A stretch of 64,000 nt of DNA, taken from NCBI GenBank assembly GCA_041687335.1, contig JAWLCE010000020.1:1-64000 (forward strand). Direction: 5' to 3'. The notes below the pieces were generated by a model. That model had not been told where the DNA came from and ran no database searches. It was given only the letters and a program-made list of their open reading frames with translations. The stretch is from JAJFUE01 sp041687335. Lineage in GTDB: Bacteria > Sumerlaeota > Sumerlaeia > MVZB01. Positions 17,602 through 27,301 of the stretch are shown piece by piece (positions within the stretch are counted from its first letter, which is position 1; every line of letters begins with the position of its first letter). The translations under genes were made by a program, and so were the position numbers.

Positions 17602-18495
17602 TCACGCGCCCCCCATCAACAGCAGGTCCAGCATGGAGCCCAACAGGATCAGCACCCCCACCCAGCCGTTGATCGTAAAGAAGGCGAGGTTGAGGCGCGA
17701 CAGGTCGGAGGGGGCGACGATCGAGTGTTCCCAGGCCAGCAGCAGTCCCGCCGCGCCCACCGCCGCCAGATAAAAGCCGCCCAACGGGCTGATGGCGGCC
17801 ACGGCGGCCAGCGCGACGATCGCCGCGCCATGGCTGACGCGCGCCAGCAGCAGCGCCCGCCGCCGCCCCAACCGCGCCGGCAGCGAATGAAGCCCCATCC
17901 GCCGGTCGAATTCGTCATCCTGACAGGAGTAGATGATATCGAAACCCGCCACCCAGAGCAGCACACCCAGCCCCAGCAGCAGCGGCGGTCCCGCCAGCCC
18001 GCCACTGACGCCGATCCAGGCCCCCGCCGGCGCGATTCCGAGCGCCGCGCCGAGCCAGAAGTGCGACCAGCGCGTCCAGCGCTTGGTGGTGGAGTAGCCC
18101 AGCAGCACCGCCAGCGCCACCGGCGACAGCGCCAGGGCCAGCCAGTTGAGCATGCCCGCAGCCACGATGAAGAGCGCTGCCGCCGCCAGCATGAAGCCCC
18201 ACATGAAACGGCGCGAGAGCAGCCCGGACGCCAGCGGCCAATCGCGCGTGCGCGGGTTGAGGCGATCCAGCGGGGCGTCATGCAGGCGGTTGAAGGCCAT
18301 CGCCGCCGTGCGCGCAGCCACGCAGGCAACGAGTATCCAGAAGAAGGTCCAGCCGCTCGGCCAGCCGCCCGCCGCCAGCAGCATCGCCACCAGCGCAAAG
18401 GGCAGGGCAAAGATGCTGTGCGAGAAGCGGATGGCGCGCAAGGCCAGCGCCAACTGACGCGCCGGGCGGGCGGCGGCGGATGAGTTGGGTATCAA
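17602..18495 (-). CDS. ubiA: UbiA-family polyprenyltransferase (UbiA/MqnP type)
   Basis: An integral-membrane enzyme that attaches a polyprenyl chain to an aromatic acid in quinone synthesis. Nine or so hydrophobic segments are visible. The two Asp-rich motifs are FNRLHDAPLDRLNPRTRDW (about residues 68-86) and DIIYSCQDDEFDRRMGLHS (about 185-203); the second form is the one seen in the menaquinone enzyme MqnP of the futalosine pathway, so MqnP is as likely as UbiA. The start is TTG, overlapping the pal stop by three bases, after GGAG at a suitable distance. No other quinone gene is adjacent. Confidence 0.85.
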   Translation of the reverse strand: MIPNSSAAARPARQLALALRAIRFSHSIFALPFALVAMLLAAGGWPSGWTFFWILVACVAARTAAMAFNRLHDAPLDRLNPRTRDWPLASGLLSRRFMWGFMLAAAALFIVAAGMLNWLALALSPVALAVLLGYSTTKRWTRWSHFWLGAALGIAPAGAWIGVSGGLAGPPLLLGLGVLLWVAGFDIIYSCQDDEFDRRMGLHSLPARLGRRRALLLARVSHGAAIVALAAVAAISPLGGFYLAAVGAAGLLLAWEHSIVAPSDLSRLNLAFFTINGWVGVLILLGSMLDLLLMGGA

Positions 18496-19148
18496 GGCTC
18501 GGACTCCGGCGGCGACTGGGGCTCGGCCGAAACCTCAGCCGGCTCGTCGCGACCGGCGGGGGCCATGAAGCCCATCAGCTCGACGCGATTGCCCAGCTCG
18601 CCGCTGCCGGCGCCGGCGGCGCCAAAGCTGATCGGATAGAGCCGGCGCCGCGCCAGCCCATGGCCGACCAAGAAATCCTCGACCGCCAGGGCGCGCGCCA
18701 TCGCCAGGTTATAGCCGAAATCCAGACCGTGGGCGGTGTCGGCGTGGCCCATGAGAGTGAGCCAGACACGGTTGTTTTCGCCAAGCCAGCGGGCATATTC
18801 GGTCAGCCGGCGGCGGGCGGCCCCGTTGAGCTCGGCGCTGGCCTCATCGAAATAAACGGGCTCAAAGGTGCGGCCGACCAGCATGCGCGCGCCTTCGCCG
18901 AGGGCGGCGGGGTTGGCGGGGCGGGTCAGGCCAGACTCGCCGGCGGGGGCGGCCTCGGCGGCCGGAGGGGCGGGGGTGGGCGTTGGCGCGGGCGGCTGGG
19001 GGCGGGCCGCCGGACGCCGCGCCGGTGGGGGCGCCGCCCTCTCGGTGACCGCGGCGCCCCGCTGACAGCCGGGCGTCAGCGCCGCAGCCAGCAACACGCC
19101 CAGGCTGCCAGCCGCCGCGAGCCACTGGATGGCGCCGCCCCTGATCAT
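18492..19148 (-). CDS. pal: Peptidoglycan-associated (Pal/OmpA-family) lipoprotein
   Basis: Outer-membrane lipoprotein that binds peptidoglycan and TolB. A signal peptide ends at the lipobox LTPGC (C28). A long Ala/Pro-rich linker (about 35-80) precedes an OmpA-like domain at about 90-195 with LMGHADTAHG, NLAMARALAVEDFLVGHGL and ISFGAAGAG...NRVELMGF. The Asp of HAD and the Arg of MARA are the usual ligands of diaminopimelate. The C-terminus is acidic and Pro-rich. It starts one base after tolB, as in classical tol-pal operons, although tolQ, tolR and tolA are absent here. Confidence 0.9.
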   Translation of the reverse strand: MIRGGAIQWLAAAGSLGVLLAAALTPGCQRGAAVTERAAPPPARRPAARPQPPAPTPTPAPPAAEAAPAGESGLTRPANPAALGEGARMLVGRTFEPVYFDEASAELNGAARRRLTEYARWLGENNRVWLTLMGHADTAHGLDFGYNLAMARALAVEDFLVGHGLARRRLYPISFGAAGAGSGELGNRVELMGFMAPAGRDEPAEVSAEPQSPPESEP

Positions 19149-19149
19149 G

Positions 19150-20487
19150 TTAATCCGCCTGTGGCCGGGCCGGCGACCAGGCGGGCGACTGTGCTCCGAA
19201 GCGGGTATTGGTCAGCTGGCGCAGGTTGCTGCCGTCAATGAACACCGAGTAGACCTGGCGGGTGTCGGTGCGATCGGAGCAGAAGGCCAAGAGCATGCTG
19301 TTGGGCGCCCAGGTGGGGTCCTCGCCCTGCGTCAGCATGCGCTCCTCGGTGCCGTCGGGCCGGATCAGGTAGATGCTGAACTCGCCGCCCGAGCGGCGGT
19401 GATAGGCGATCCAGCGACCATCGGGCGACCAGGAGGGCGCATCATTATAGGTGCCGTTGAAGGTCAGCCGGCGCTCCTGACGCGTGCGCACGTCCATGAT
19501 GTAGACCTGCGGGGAGCCGGTGCGATCGCTCTGGTAGACCAACTGGCTGCCGTCGGGTGACCATTCGGGTGAGGAATCGATTGAGCGGTTGTTGGTCAGG
19601 CGCTGCATGTCGCTGCCATCCCGGCCGAGGGTGTAGAGTTCGGAATTGCCGTCGCGCGAGAGCGTCAGCGCGATCCGCTCATTGGTCTCGGACCAGCTCG
19701 GCGAGATGTTGAGCCCGCCCTGGCGCGAGATCCACCAGGTGCGCCGGTCCGACAGCCGCATGCCGATCAGGTCGGGATTGTAGTCGCGATAGGTGGTGAA
19801 GTAGACCTCTGTGCCGCGCGCGCCCCAGGTGGGCGTGGCGGTCAATTCGCCGGGCCCGGTCAGGGTGGTCAGGTTCTGGCCGTCGGCATCGATCAGCGAG
19901 ACCTGCTTGCTGCGCCCCATCGGTTCGCTTTGTTGAATGAACATGATGCGGGTATCGGCGACGCCGGGGTAGCCGGTGATCTGCTGAATGATGTCGTTGC
20001 TGATGCGGTGGGCCAGTCGGCGGGCGTCTTCGAGCTTATAGCCGGTGTATTGCCGCCCCAGCATGCTACGCTGGCCGACCGTATCGTAGAGGCGCACCTC
20101 GGCCTCGATGTCATTGGTGACCGGATTGACCGTATAGTTGCCCTTGACCAGGTGGGTCGCGCCGATGCGATACCACTCGGCGAACTGGATGGCGTTGCGG
20201 GCCAGGTCCAGCCGGTGGGTCTGCTCGGCGAAGGCCGCGTTGCGCGGGGGCTGGAAGAAGCCCGACAGCTCCAGGTCGTTCATGATGACGACCTGAAAGA
20301 GCTCCTCGTTGAGGCGCGCCCCGCGGGCCTCGAAGGGGGTCACGGCGATTGTAATCAGCTCACGCGTCGGAGCGCTCACAATCCCGATATCAATCGGCTG
20401 GGCGGTGGCGGGCGCGATGGTCGCCAGCACCAGCAGGCAGGCCAGCAGCATCCCCTGGCGGGAGATCGGCATAAACAAACGGCTCAT
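19150..20487 (-). CDS. tolB: Tol-Pal system beta-propeller protein TolB
   Basis: Periplasmic partner of Pal, needed for outer-membrane constriction. The preferred start (MSRLFMPISRQGMLL) opens a signal peptide cleaved near ATAQ; an upstream Arg/Pro-rich extension to 20577 is unlikely. The N-terminal domain (about 30-165, PIDIGIVSAP...ITIAVTPF) is followed by a six-bladed WD40-like propeller with repeated SPSWSETNERIAL, SPEWSPDGSQLVY, APSWSPDGRWIAY and DPTWAPNSMLLAF words. It is about 445 residues, the normal length. It leads the operon tolB-pal-UbiA-ModA-like. Confidence 0.95.
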   Translation of the reverse strand: MSRLFMPISRQGMLLACLLVLATIAPATAQPIDIGIVSAPTRELITIAVTPFEARGARLNEELFQVVIMNDLELSGFFQPPRNAAFAEQTHRLDLARNAIQFAEWYRIGATHLVKGNYTVNPVTNDIEAEVRLYDTVGQRSMLGRQYTGYKLEDARRLAHRISNDIIQQITGYPGVADTRIMFIQQSEPMGRSKQVSLIDADGQNLTTLTGPGELTATPTWGARGTEVYFTTYRDYNPDLIGMRLSDRRTWWISRQGGLNISPSWSETNERIALTLSRDGNSELYTLGRDGSDMQRLTNNRSIDSSPEWSPDGSQLVYQSDRTGSPQVYIMDVRTRQERRLTFNGTYNDAPSWSPDGRWIAYHRRSGGEFSIYLIRPDGTEERMLTQGEDPTWAPNSMLLAFCSDRTDTRQVYSVFIDGSNLRQLTNTRFGAQSPAWSPARPQAD

Positions 20488-20840
20488 CTTGGTAGGTCGG
20501 CTCCTGTCGGAATCATCGCCGCCCCGGCGCGCCGGTCGGCGGCGCGGGGGGGGACGGTTCGTCTTCATCGTCGCCAATCGGATGACTGTCGCGCAAGCGG
20601 TATTACATCAACTTCAGGCGAGAAACGGCGTCATGCGCGGCCTGCCCCGGCGGCGAAGGCACAGCGAATCAATCATACCCTGCCCCGCGCCTCGCGTCGA
20701 ACCTTGTTAACCCAGACCCCGCCCGCTCCCGGCCGGTTTGGCCAAGTTTTCCCGATCACCGGCCGGCGGCATCAGGGTTTCCAATCGAGTGGGCGATCTG
20801 ATAGAGTATCAGGTCATATTTAGTTCCGGCGGTCGCACCA
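20488..20840. other. Intergenic region between tolB and the EamA gene
   Basis: This divergent spacer of about 350 bases holds an Arg/Pro-rich extension of the tolB frame and no recognisable gene. Promoters for both genes must lie here, but I found no hexamer pair good enough to report. Confidence 0.5.
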
Positions 20841-21821
20841 ATGCCCCCAGCCCCACCGCAATCGCGCGCCACACTCGCCTTCGTGACGGTCAGTCTGGCC
20901 TGGGGGACGACCTATGCCGGCAACCGGGTCGCGGTGCAGGCGATCCCGCCCTTTGCGCTGGCGGGGATGCGCTTCGCCATCGCCGGCGCGGTGATGATGC
21001 TGGTGCTGCGCGCGGTGGGCATCAAGTTCCCGGCCCTGCGCGACTGGCCGCGGCTGGCGCTGATCGGCACGCTGCTGCTGGCGGTGGCCAACGCCCTGAT
21101 GGCCTGGGCGCTGCAATACATTCCGACGGTGATGGTGGCCCTGCTGATCAACGTCGGCCCGCTGATGTATGTCGGGCTGCAATCGGCGCTGGGCGAGCGC
21201 GTGCCACGCGGGGCATGGGCGGGGTTGGGGATCGGCTTCAGCGGGGTGCTGATTCTGATCGCCCCCAGCCTGCTGGCGCTGGAGGGCGCCATTGCCCCGG
21301 CCGACAACCCGATGACCTGGCTGGCGATGGGGGCGCTGATCGTGGGGCCGTTCTCGTGGACGGTGGGTGCGATCTATGCCTCGCGGCGGCCGGTGGGCTG
21401 CCACCACCTGATGAGCGCCGGCGCACAGAGCCTGGTGGGCGGCGTGGTGGCCTTCGTTTTTGCGCTCATGACCGGGGAACTCTGGCGCATCGACCTCTCT
21501 CACCCGCAGATGACCGAGGCGCTGTGGGCGGTGGTCTGGCTGATCGTCGTCGGCTCGTGGCTCGGTTACGTGGCCTACATGTATTGTGTCATGCACCTGA
21601 GCTCGCCGCGCGTGGCGATCACCACCTATATCAATAACGTGGTGGCGCTGGCCGTGGGCTGGCTGGTGCTGGGCGAGCGGCTGAGCCTGCCGATGCTGCT
21701 CGGCGGCGCGGTGCTGGTCTCGGGGGTCTGGATCGTGCGCCATCACACGCTGGGGGCGGTCGACGGCCGCCCGATCCGTCCGGCGGCCTTTGCCGGGGAG
21801 CCGCAAGAGGACGCAAAATGA
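20841..21821 (+). CDS. EamA/DMT-family transporter
   Basis: A ten-helix drug/metabolite permease of 326 residues made of two EamA repeats. Typical words are VTVSLAWGTTYAGNRVAVQAIPPFALAGMRF in the first half (about 15-45) and a second half with LGYVAYMYCVMHLSSPRVAI...NNVVALAVGWLVLGERLS (about 240-290). The family exports amino acids, nucleotides or other small metabolites; the substrate cannot be predicted. It is separate from nadA, 93 bases downstream on the same strand. Confidence 0.9.
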   Translation: MPPAPPQSRATLAFVTVSLAWGTTYAGNRVAVQAIPPFALAGMRFAIAGAVMMLVLRAVGIKFPALRDWPRLALIGTLLLAVANALMAWALQYIPTVMVALLINVGPLMYVGLQSALGERVPRGAWAGLGIGFSGVLILIAPSLLALEGAIAPADNPMTWLAMGALIVGPFSWTVGAIYASRRPVGCHHLMSAGAQSLVGGVVAFVFALMTGELWRIDLSHPQMTEALWAVVWLIVVGSWLGYVAYMYCVMHLSSPRVAITTYINNVVALAVGWLVLGERLSLPMLLGGAVLVSGVWIVRHHTLGAVDGRPIRPAAFAGEPQEDAK

Positions 21822-21914
21822 TCGGCCGGCCGGCGCGGATGCGATGGAATCCGGCGCAGGGGTCTGATAAAATTGAATGGGGAGCCGTCACGGCGAATCG
21901 AAGGAGTGCCCACC

Positions 21915-22880
21915 ATGCCCGCACTTGAACATATCCTGCACGCGCCGATCGAGCCGGGCCTGGACCTGGTCGCCGAGATCGCGCGGCTCAAGCGCGAGCT
22001 GAATGCCGTCATCCTCGCCCACTATTATCAGGAGCCGGCGATCCAGGACGCGGCCGACCACGTCGGCGACTCGCTGGCGCTGGCGCAGGATGCCGAGAAG
22101 ACCGACGCCGAGGTGATCGTCTTTGCCGGCGTCCACTTCATGGCCGAGACGGCAAAGATCCTCAACCCGGACAAGCTGGTGCTGATGCCTGATGCCGAGG
22201 CCGGCTGCTCGCTGGCGGACGCCTGTCCGCCCGAGGCCTTCGCCGAGTTCAAGGCGGCCCACCCCGACCACCTGGTCGTCTCCTACATCAACTGCTCGGC
22301 GGGGATCAAGGCGCTCAGCGACGTCATCGTGACCTCGAGCAACGCCGAGAAGATCGTGCGCGCGCTGCCGGCGGACCGGCCGATCATCTTCGCGCCCGAC
22401 AAGAACCTGGGGCGCTATCTGGCGCAAAAAATCGGCCGCGAGATGGTGCTGTGGGACGGCTCGTGCATCGTCCACGAGCTGTTCAGCGAGCGGCGCATCG
22501 TTCAGCTGAAGGCGATCCACCCGGGGGCGCTCGTGCTGGCCCACCCCGAGTGCGAGGAGCCGGTGCTGCGCCACGCCGACTTCATCGGCTCCACGGCCGC
22601 AATCCGCAAGTTTGCGCGCGAGACGGCGGCGCGCGAGCTGATCATCGCCACCGAGCCCGGCATCCTGCACCCGATGAAGCAGGACAGCCCCGACAAGGTC
22701 TTCATCCCCGCCCCGCCGGCCAACGCCTGCGCCTGCAACGAATGCCCGCACATGAAGCGCAATACGCTGGAGAAGCTCTACCTGTGCATGCGCGACCGGC
22801 GGCCGGCGCTCGAAATGGACGAAGAGCTGCGCCGCGCGGCCCTGCGCCCGATCCGGCGAATGCTGGAGATGAGCGCCTGA
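21915..22880 (+). CDS. nadA: Quinolinate synthase A
   Basis: [4Fe-4S] enzyme that condenses iminoaspartate with dihydroxyacetone phosphate to give quinolinate in NAD synthesis. The start follows AAGGAGTGCCCACC, and the protein is 321 residues, the usual short form. AHYYQEPAIQDAADHVGDSL (35-54) is the family N-terminal motif. C98 (AEAGCSLAD), C184 (WDGSCIVHE) and C277 (NECPHMKRN) are the expected cluster ligands. nadB and nadC are not in the window. TAAAAT upstream may be a -10. Confidence 0.96.
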   Translation: MPALEHILHAPIEPGLDLVAEIARLKRELNAVILAHYYQEPAIQDAADHVGDSLALAQDAEKTDAEVIVFAGVHFMAETAKILNPDKLVLMPDAEAGCSLADACPPEAFAEFKAAHPDHLVVSYINCSAGIKALSDVIVTSSNAEKIVRALPADRPIIFAPDKNLGRYLAQKIGREMVLWDGSCIVHELFSERRIVQLKAIHPGALVLAHPECEEPVLRHADFIGSTAAIRKFARETAARELIIATEPGILHPMKQDSPDKVFIPAPPANACACNECPHMKRNTLEKLYLCMRDRRPALEMDEELRRAALRPIRRMLEMSA

Positions 22881-22901
22881 TCGGCGGGGATAGATATTCG
22901 G

Positions 22902-22970
22902 ATCTCTCACAAAGTCACCAAGACACCAAGGGACACAAAGCTACTTCGTGCCTTGGTGGCTTTGTGAGAT
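22902..22970. repeat. Interspersed palindromic repeat, copy 1
   Basis: A 69-base imperfect palindrome. The left arm ATCTCTCACAAAGTCACCAA and the right arm TTGGTGGCTTTGTGAGAT flank an inner ACACCAAGGGACACAAA...TTCGTGCCTTGGTG. It lies between the converging nadA and Kelch genes, where it might also end transcription from either side. Confidence 0.85.
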
Positions 22971-22997
22971 GACTTGTTCCGGCCCTAAGATAGATTT

Positions 22998-25580
22998 TTA
23001 ACGGTAAATTTGCCAGCTGCCGGCGGCGTTGATCCCGGGGTTGAATCGCCACAGATCGCCGTGGATGAGCAGATGCCTGTTATACTGGGCCCCTCCGCCG
23101 AAGATGTAATGCCTGCCGTAAGCATCGCCCCAGCCGGCCGCGCCAAATCGGTTTTGCGGGTGCGCCCGACCATCGGCCGTGATCCCGCTCATCACGCTGT
23201 CGCTCAGCCCGCCCAGCCAGCTCCACTCGCCGCTGGCGATCTCGTAGCGCCACAGGTCGTTCCTGTAATAATCGTAATAGGAGGATGATGACCGGTCTTG
23301 CCAACTTCCCCCAAAGAGCATCAATGAGCCATCGGCGCCGACCCAACCCGTGGCGGTTTGGCGCGGCCCGGGCGTGTTGTCGGGATGCGGCACCCCCGGC
23401 TCGCCGCGCGTCTCGTGCTGATCGACCAGCTCCGACCCGTGCATCCAAGTCCAGAGCCCGCTGACCGGATCGAAGCGCCACAGGTCGGAGAGATAGCCAT
23501 ACGCACCGGCAGCGTCGCGACCATATCCGCCGTAGAGCCAGAAGGTGCCATCACGGGCGGTCCAGCAGGTGGCATTGGTGCGCGACCCGGGGCGATTGCC
23601 TTCTTTGGCGACCCCGCGCGTGCCGTAGCTTCCACGGCCGGTGGTCCCCCCCAGCCAAACCCACTGGTTGATCGGTGGGTTGATGCACCAGAGGTCACTT
23701 AAATATGTCGTCTCGTCGCTCGCGCGGCCATACCCGCCGAACAACCAGATGCGACCGTCGGGGCCGCTCCACATCGCAGCGCCACTCCGCGCGCCGGGGC
23801 AGTTGTCAGGGGCGGCGAGCCCCCGCGTCCCGTAGACGCTCGCCTGATTGCTCTCGCCCGTGCCATTGACCCAGGTCCAGTGGCTGGTGGTCGGGTCAAA
23901 TCGCCAGAGGTCGGCGGTAGTAATAGGCGCTGCGGTGTATAAAGAAGTTGTTGTCTTGCAAGAGCCGCCAAAGAGCCACAATCCCCCATCGCCCGCCGTG
24001 CAAAAGCTCGCCGCACTCAAGCCGCCCGGAGTGTTCTCACCGGCACCGACCCCCTGGGTGCCAAAAACCGCCGGCTGGGCGGGCTGAAAGCTGCCATGGC
24101 GAAGCGACCACCTGCCGCTGACGGGGTCCTGCCGCCACAGGTCAGCAAAAGAATAAGATTCTGAAACAGGACTTTTGAGCTCGGTCACGCCAATGCCCCC
24201 ATACAACCAGCGAGCGCCGTCGATGCCGGTCCAGTAGGCGGCCCCGTAGCGCCCGGCCGGCCAAGTGGCGGTTTCGGGCAGGCCGGGTGTCCCATAGTCG
24301 CCGTAGGTCCAGTAGCGACCCGAGCCATGGTGCCAGATCCATTGGTTGCTGGCCGGCTCGTATTGCCAGAGGTCATTGGTGAAGGTCGGGCCGAAACTAA
24401 ATAGGGCAAAAGTGCCTGCCCCATCCCGGCACTGCCCGCCAAAGATCCAGAGACTGCCATCGGCCCCCTGCCAGCCAGCCATCCCGCTTCGCGCGCGCGG
24501 ATTGTTCTCGGGCGCGGCCACGTGCCGGGTGCCGTAGATGCCGGGTCCCTCCTGCGGCCCCTTCAGCCAGGTCCAGAGGGCGGTTTCGGGGTCGAGCGAC
24601 CAGACTGACCCGCACTCTGTGAAGCGCAGGAAGGTGCCATCGGTCTTTGTGACGCCGATGCCGCCGCCGATGCCGGGCGTGTTTTCTTCGGCGGCAATGC
24701 CGCCCCTGATCCAACTCCACTCGCCTGCAATGGGGTCGAAGCGCCAGATATCATCATGGACCTGGTACACAATTTGAGGCCGCCCGAGCAGATCCGTTTC
24801 AATACGGCTTGAAACCCCACCGGCGAGCCACAACGCCCCATCGGCGCCAGTCCAGCCTCTGGCACCTATGCGCCCTGACGGATGAGGGGATTCTAGGGGT
24901 TGGGATTCAGTGCTTGTAATCAGGGTCCATTGCCCGGTAACCGGATCCAGACACCACAATTCGGCAATAATTTCCAAAGAGTTGCCGGAGAAAAACCAAA
25001 ACTTGCCGTCGGGTGTAGTCCAGGTGGCATTCTTTTCTGGAGATGGGCACTTGTCGCTTTGTTTCCTCGCCCATGCGTTGGATGGGGGATCATAGACCCA
25101 GGTATCATAGTGATAGTCAAACGGGTAGTAATGACCGATTCCGTGACCGCCATGGAGCCAGAGCCGTCCGTCGGTGCCGGTCCAGGTGACACCATACATG
25201 CGACCTTCCGGCCGATCGTTTGAGCTGGCGTCTGCCATGATCAGCGTCCATTGGTGCGTGGCCGGGTCGTAACGCCAGAGGTCGTTATAGATACCTCCAA
25301 TTGCACTCCCTTTCCAGGAGCCTGCCACAAAACCTCCGCCGAAGAGCCAGAGCGCGCCGTCGGCGCCAGTCCAAGTCATCGCCCCCTCGCGCGGGTCGGG
25401 GCGGTTGAGCGGGTGCGCCACGCCCTCGCCGACGTGATACCCCAGCGACATGTAGTCGTGATGCCCACCCAGCGGTGCCCACTCTCCCGCCACGGCGACA
25501 TCGGTCGCAAGCGCGGCGGCAATGGCAAGGATGAACACTGGCACAATTCGCCAGCCCCGATCCATGCGCGCCTGGGCCAT
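22998..25580 (-). CDS. Secreted Kelch-repeat beta-propeller protein, 860 aa
   Basis: The start ATG at 25580 lies seven bases after AAGGAG and gives a signal peptide cleaved near AVAGEW (about 32). The mature protein consists of roughly ten to twelve Kelch-type repeats of 60-80 residues. Each has a block like SGAAMWSGPDGRIWLFGG followed by a segment like YLSDLWRFDPVSGLWTWMHG, and often a linker like YGTRGVAAPDNCPG. Such proteins fold as one or two beta-propellers and bind sugars or proteins outside the cell. No catalytic motif of galactose oxidase is visible. It stands alone between two copies of the palindromic repeat. Confidence 0.92.
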   Translation of the reverse strand: MAQARMDRGWRIVPVFILAIAAALATDVAVAGEWAPLGGHHDYMSLGYHVGEGVAHPLNRPDPREGAMTWTGADGALWLFGGGFVAGSWKGSAIGGIYNDLWRYDPATHQWTLIMADASSNDRPEGRMYGVTWTGTDGRLWLHGGHGIGHYYPFDYHYDTWVYDPPSNAWARKQSDKCPSPEKNATWTTPDGKFWFFSGNSLEIIAELWCLDPVTGQWTLITSTESQPLESPHPSGRIGARGWTGADGALWLAGGVSSRIETDLLGRPQIVYQVHDDIWRFDPIAGEWSWIRGGIAAEENTPGIGGGIGVTKTDGTFLRFTECGSVWSLDPETALWTWLKGPQEGPGIYGTRHVAAPENNPRARSGMAGWQGADGSLWIFGGQCRDGAGTFALFSFGPTFTNDLWQYEPASNQWIWHHGSGRYWTYGDYGTPGLPETATWPAGRYGAAYWTGIDGARWLYGGIGVTELKSPVSESYSFADLWRQDPVSGRWSLRHGSFQPAQPAVFGTQGVGAGENTPGGLSAASFCTAGDGGLWLFGGSCKTTTSLYTAAPITTADLWRFDPTTSHWTWVNGTGESNQASVYGTRGLAAPDNCPGARSGAAMWSGPDGRIWLFGGYGRASDETTYLSDLWCINPPINQWVWLGGTTGRGSYGTRGVAKEGNRPGSRTNATCWTARDGTFWLYGGYGRDAAGAYGYLSDLWRFDPVSGLWTWMHGSELVDQHETRGEPGVPHPDNTPGPRQTATGWVGADGSLMLFGGSWQDRSSSSYYDYYRNDLWRYEIASGEWSWLGGLSDSVMSGITADGRAHPQNRFGAAGWGDAYGRHYIFGGGAQYNRHLLIHGDLWRFNPGINAAGSWQIYR

Positions 25581-25666
25581 GATCATGCTCCTTGGGTAAT
25601 TCAACGGCCAATCAACAGGTTAATAATATAATCACGCCACATTTTTAACAAGGATCAAATGGGAGC

Positions 25667-25734
25667 CTCTCACAAAGTCACCAAGACACCAAGGGACACA
25701 AATTTTCTTCGTGCCTTGGTGGCTTTGTGAGAGA
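25667..25734. repeat. Interspersed palindromic repeat, copy 2
   Basis: CTCTCACAAAGTCACCAAGA to CTTGGTGGCTTTGTGAGAGA, nearly identical to copy 1 apart from the central spacer. It lies between the Kelch gene start and the end of the ABC-2-type permease gene. Confidence 0.85.
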
Positions 25735-25751
25735 TCTTCTTATCTTCTCTT

Positions 25752-27299
25752 TCAGCGATGCCGGGCGGAGGCCATGGCCTGCGGCGTCAGCGCGTGCGGG
25801 GCCAGTGCCAACAGGCTGAACAAGGCCACCGGAATCAGCCAGCCCGGTTTCTCGCTCACCAGGTTCCACATCAGCAGGCCCAGCACCAGCGTCAGCGCCG
25901 GCGGCACCAACAGCATGGAAGTGCGGATTGTTTTTTGCCGCAAGGCCACGCCGATGTCGTGGAACAGCCAGATGAACAGGGCCAGCACGAGGCAAAATAA
26001 TAGGAAGATGAACAGCGGCATCACAAACAAGGTCATTCCGGCGATGATCGCAAGGAATAGGACCGTGTGGTCGCCTTTGGCGGAAGAATATAGTCGCGCC
26101 GTGAGGGCCAATCCATTCAGAACCCATGCCGTAGTCAAAGAAACCAGCCAGAGCAGCGGCAGGATGGCATAGCCGAACGGGTGCCCCTTGAAAAAGAGTA
26201 TGTCCTCGCCACGCAGTTCGGCGAGCAGCGCCGGATGACGGCCGCGAAGCAGCAACTCAACGGCCACGGTGAGCAGGGCCAGGAATGCGATTCCCAGATA
26301 AATGTTAAACATATGGCGGAATGAGAAACGCAGCAGCGGGGACGTCAGCTCATCATTGCGCAGGGGCAGCGTCAACTGAAAGGAAGACCGTTGCTTGTCT
26401 AATAGATAATCGCCGGTTGCCACAAGCATATTGATCGGCAAATACGAAAACATCCATGGCAAGGACTGCAATACCCAGATACCGTGGCCTGCCCAGCAAG
26501 CCCACACCAGCAGGGCGGCGGGAACGAACCAAAACCAGCGTAAACTAAACTTGGAACCGTCCCCATTTGTTCCGAACCAAGCGAGCGCGGCGGCGGGGGT
26601 GGAGAATGGTTTGAATATCTTGGGGCCGATGTCCTTGCCGCGGCGGTCCGGCAGGGTTTGCTTTACGCGCAGGCCGGGCTGGTGGCGGGCGAGGGCGAAA
26701 CCTCGCAGCGTGCCCAGCCACGCGATCGGGATCAGGCCAAGCGCCAACGCGATATCGAACTTTGTGATTTGCGATGAATCCAGGATCACCCAGCGCAGCA
26801 GCAAGGCGGCCAGGCCGAGAACCACCAATAATTTACGACCGCCGGGCCGCATCGTCATGATCATCGCCACCCAAAACGCCACCACCCAGAGCACCACCAG
26901 CGGGAAGAAAATGGGCAGCCGCAGCCCCAGCCACCACCGCAGCAGCAATGCCGACGGCAGGTAAACCGCAGGCACCATCGCCAGCAGATGGATGAAGGAT
27001 ATGTTGACAATGGTGCGATCACTGAGCGGCAACGTATGGAGCGAGGCACGCAGACCGGCTGCGCGCGAGGTCACGTCATGCAGGCCGACCACCACCAGCC
27101 CACCCACGACAGGTGTGGCCAGAAACATCATCGTAATAAGGTACACCTTCATGTGGTAATCGGCCACCGAAGGGCTATTCATTTGATATATGTTGTACAT
27201 GAAGCCGACGATGAAGGCGATGCAACCCAGAATCCACCATCTGGTCCGGCGGAGGAATTCCCAGGTCAAGGCGTGAGCGGGTGTGTGCATCGTCTTCAC
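25752..27299 (-). CDS. ABC-2-like multispan membrane permease
   Basis: A 515-residue membrane protein with about twelve hydrophobic segments and little soluble sequence, apart from a loop near 210-235. It follows the ATP-binding gene by two bases and the GntR gene before that, the arrangement of YtrA/YtrB-type transporters. It is therefore the permease partner by context. The sequence itself shows no family motif I recognise; the N-terminus (TWEFLRRTRWWILGCIAFIVG) resembles ABC-2 permease subunits. The last gene of its operon, ending near palindromic repeat copy 2. Confidence 0.8.
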   Translation of the reverse strand: MKTMHTPAHALTWEFLRRTRWWILGCIAFIVGFMYNIYQMNSPSVADYHMKVYLITMMFLATPVVGGLVVVGLHDVTSRAAGLRASLHTLPLSDRTIVNISFIHLLAMVPAVYLPSALLLRWWLGLRLPIFFPLVVLWVVAFWVAMIMTMRPGGRKLLVVLGLAALLLRWVILDSSQITKFDIALALGLIPIAWLGTLRGFALARHQPGLRVKQTLPDRRGKDIGPKIFKPFSTPAAALAWFGTNGDGSKFSLRWFWFVPAALLVWACWAGHGIWVLQSLPWMFSYLPINMLVATGDYLLDKQRSSFQLTLPLRNDELTSPLLRFSFRHMFNIYLGIAFLALLTVAVELLLRGRHPALLAELRGEDILFFKGHPFGYAILPLLWLVSLTTAWVLNGLALTARLYSSAKGDHTVLFLAIIAGMTLFVMPLFIFLLFCLVLALFIWLFHDIGVALRQKTIRTSMLLVPPALTLVLGLLMWNLVSEKPGWLIPVALFSLLALAPHALTPQAMASARHR

Positions 27300-27301
27300 T
27301 C

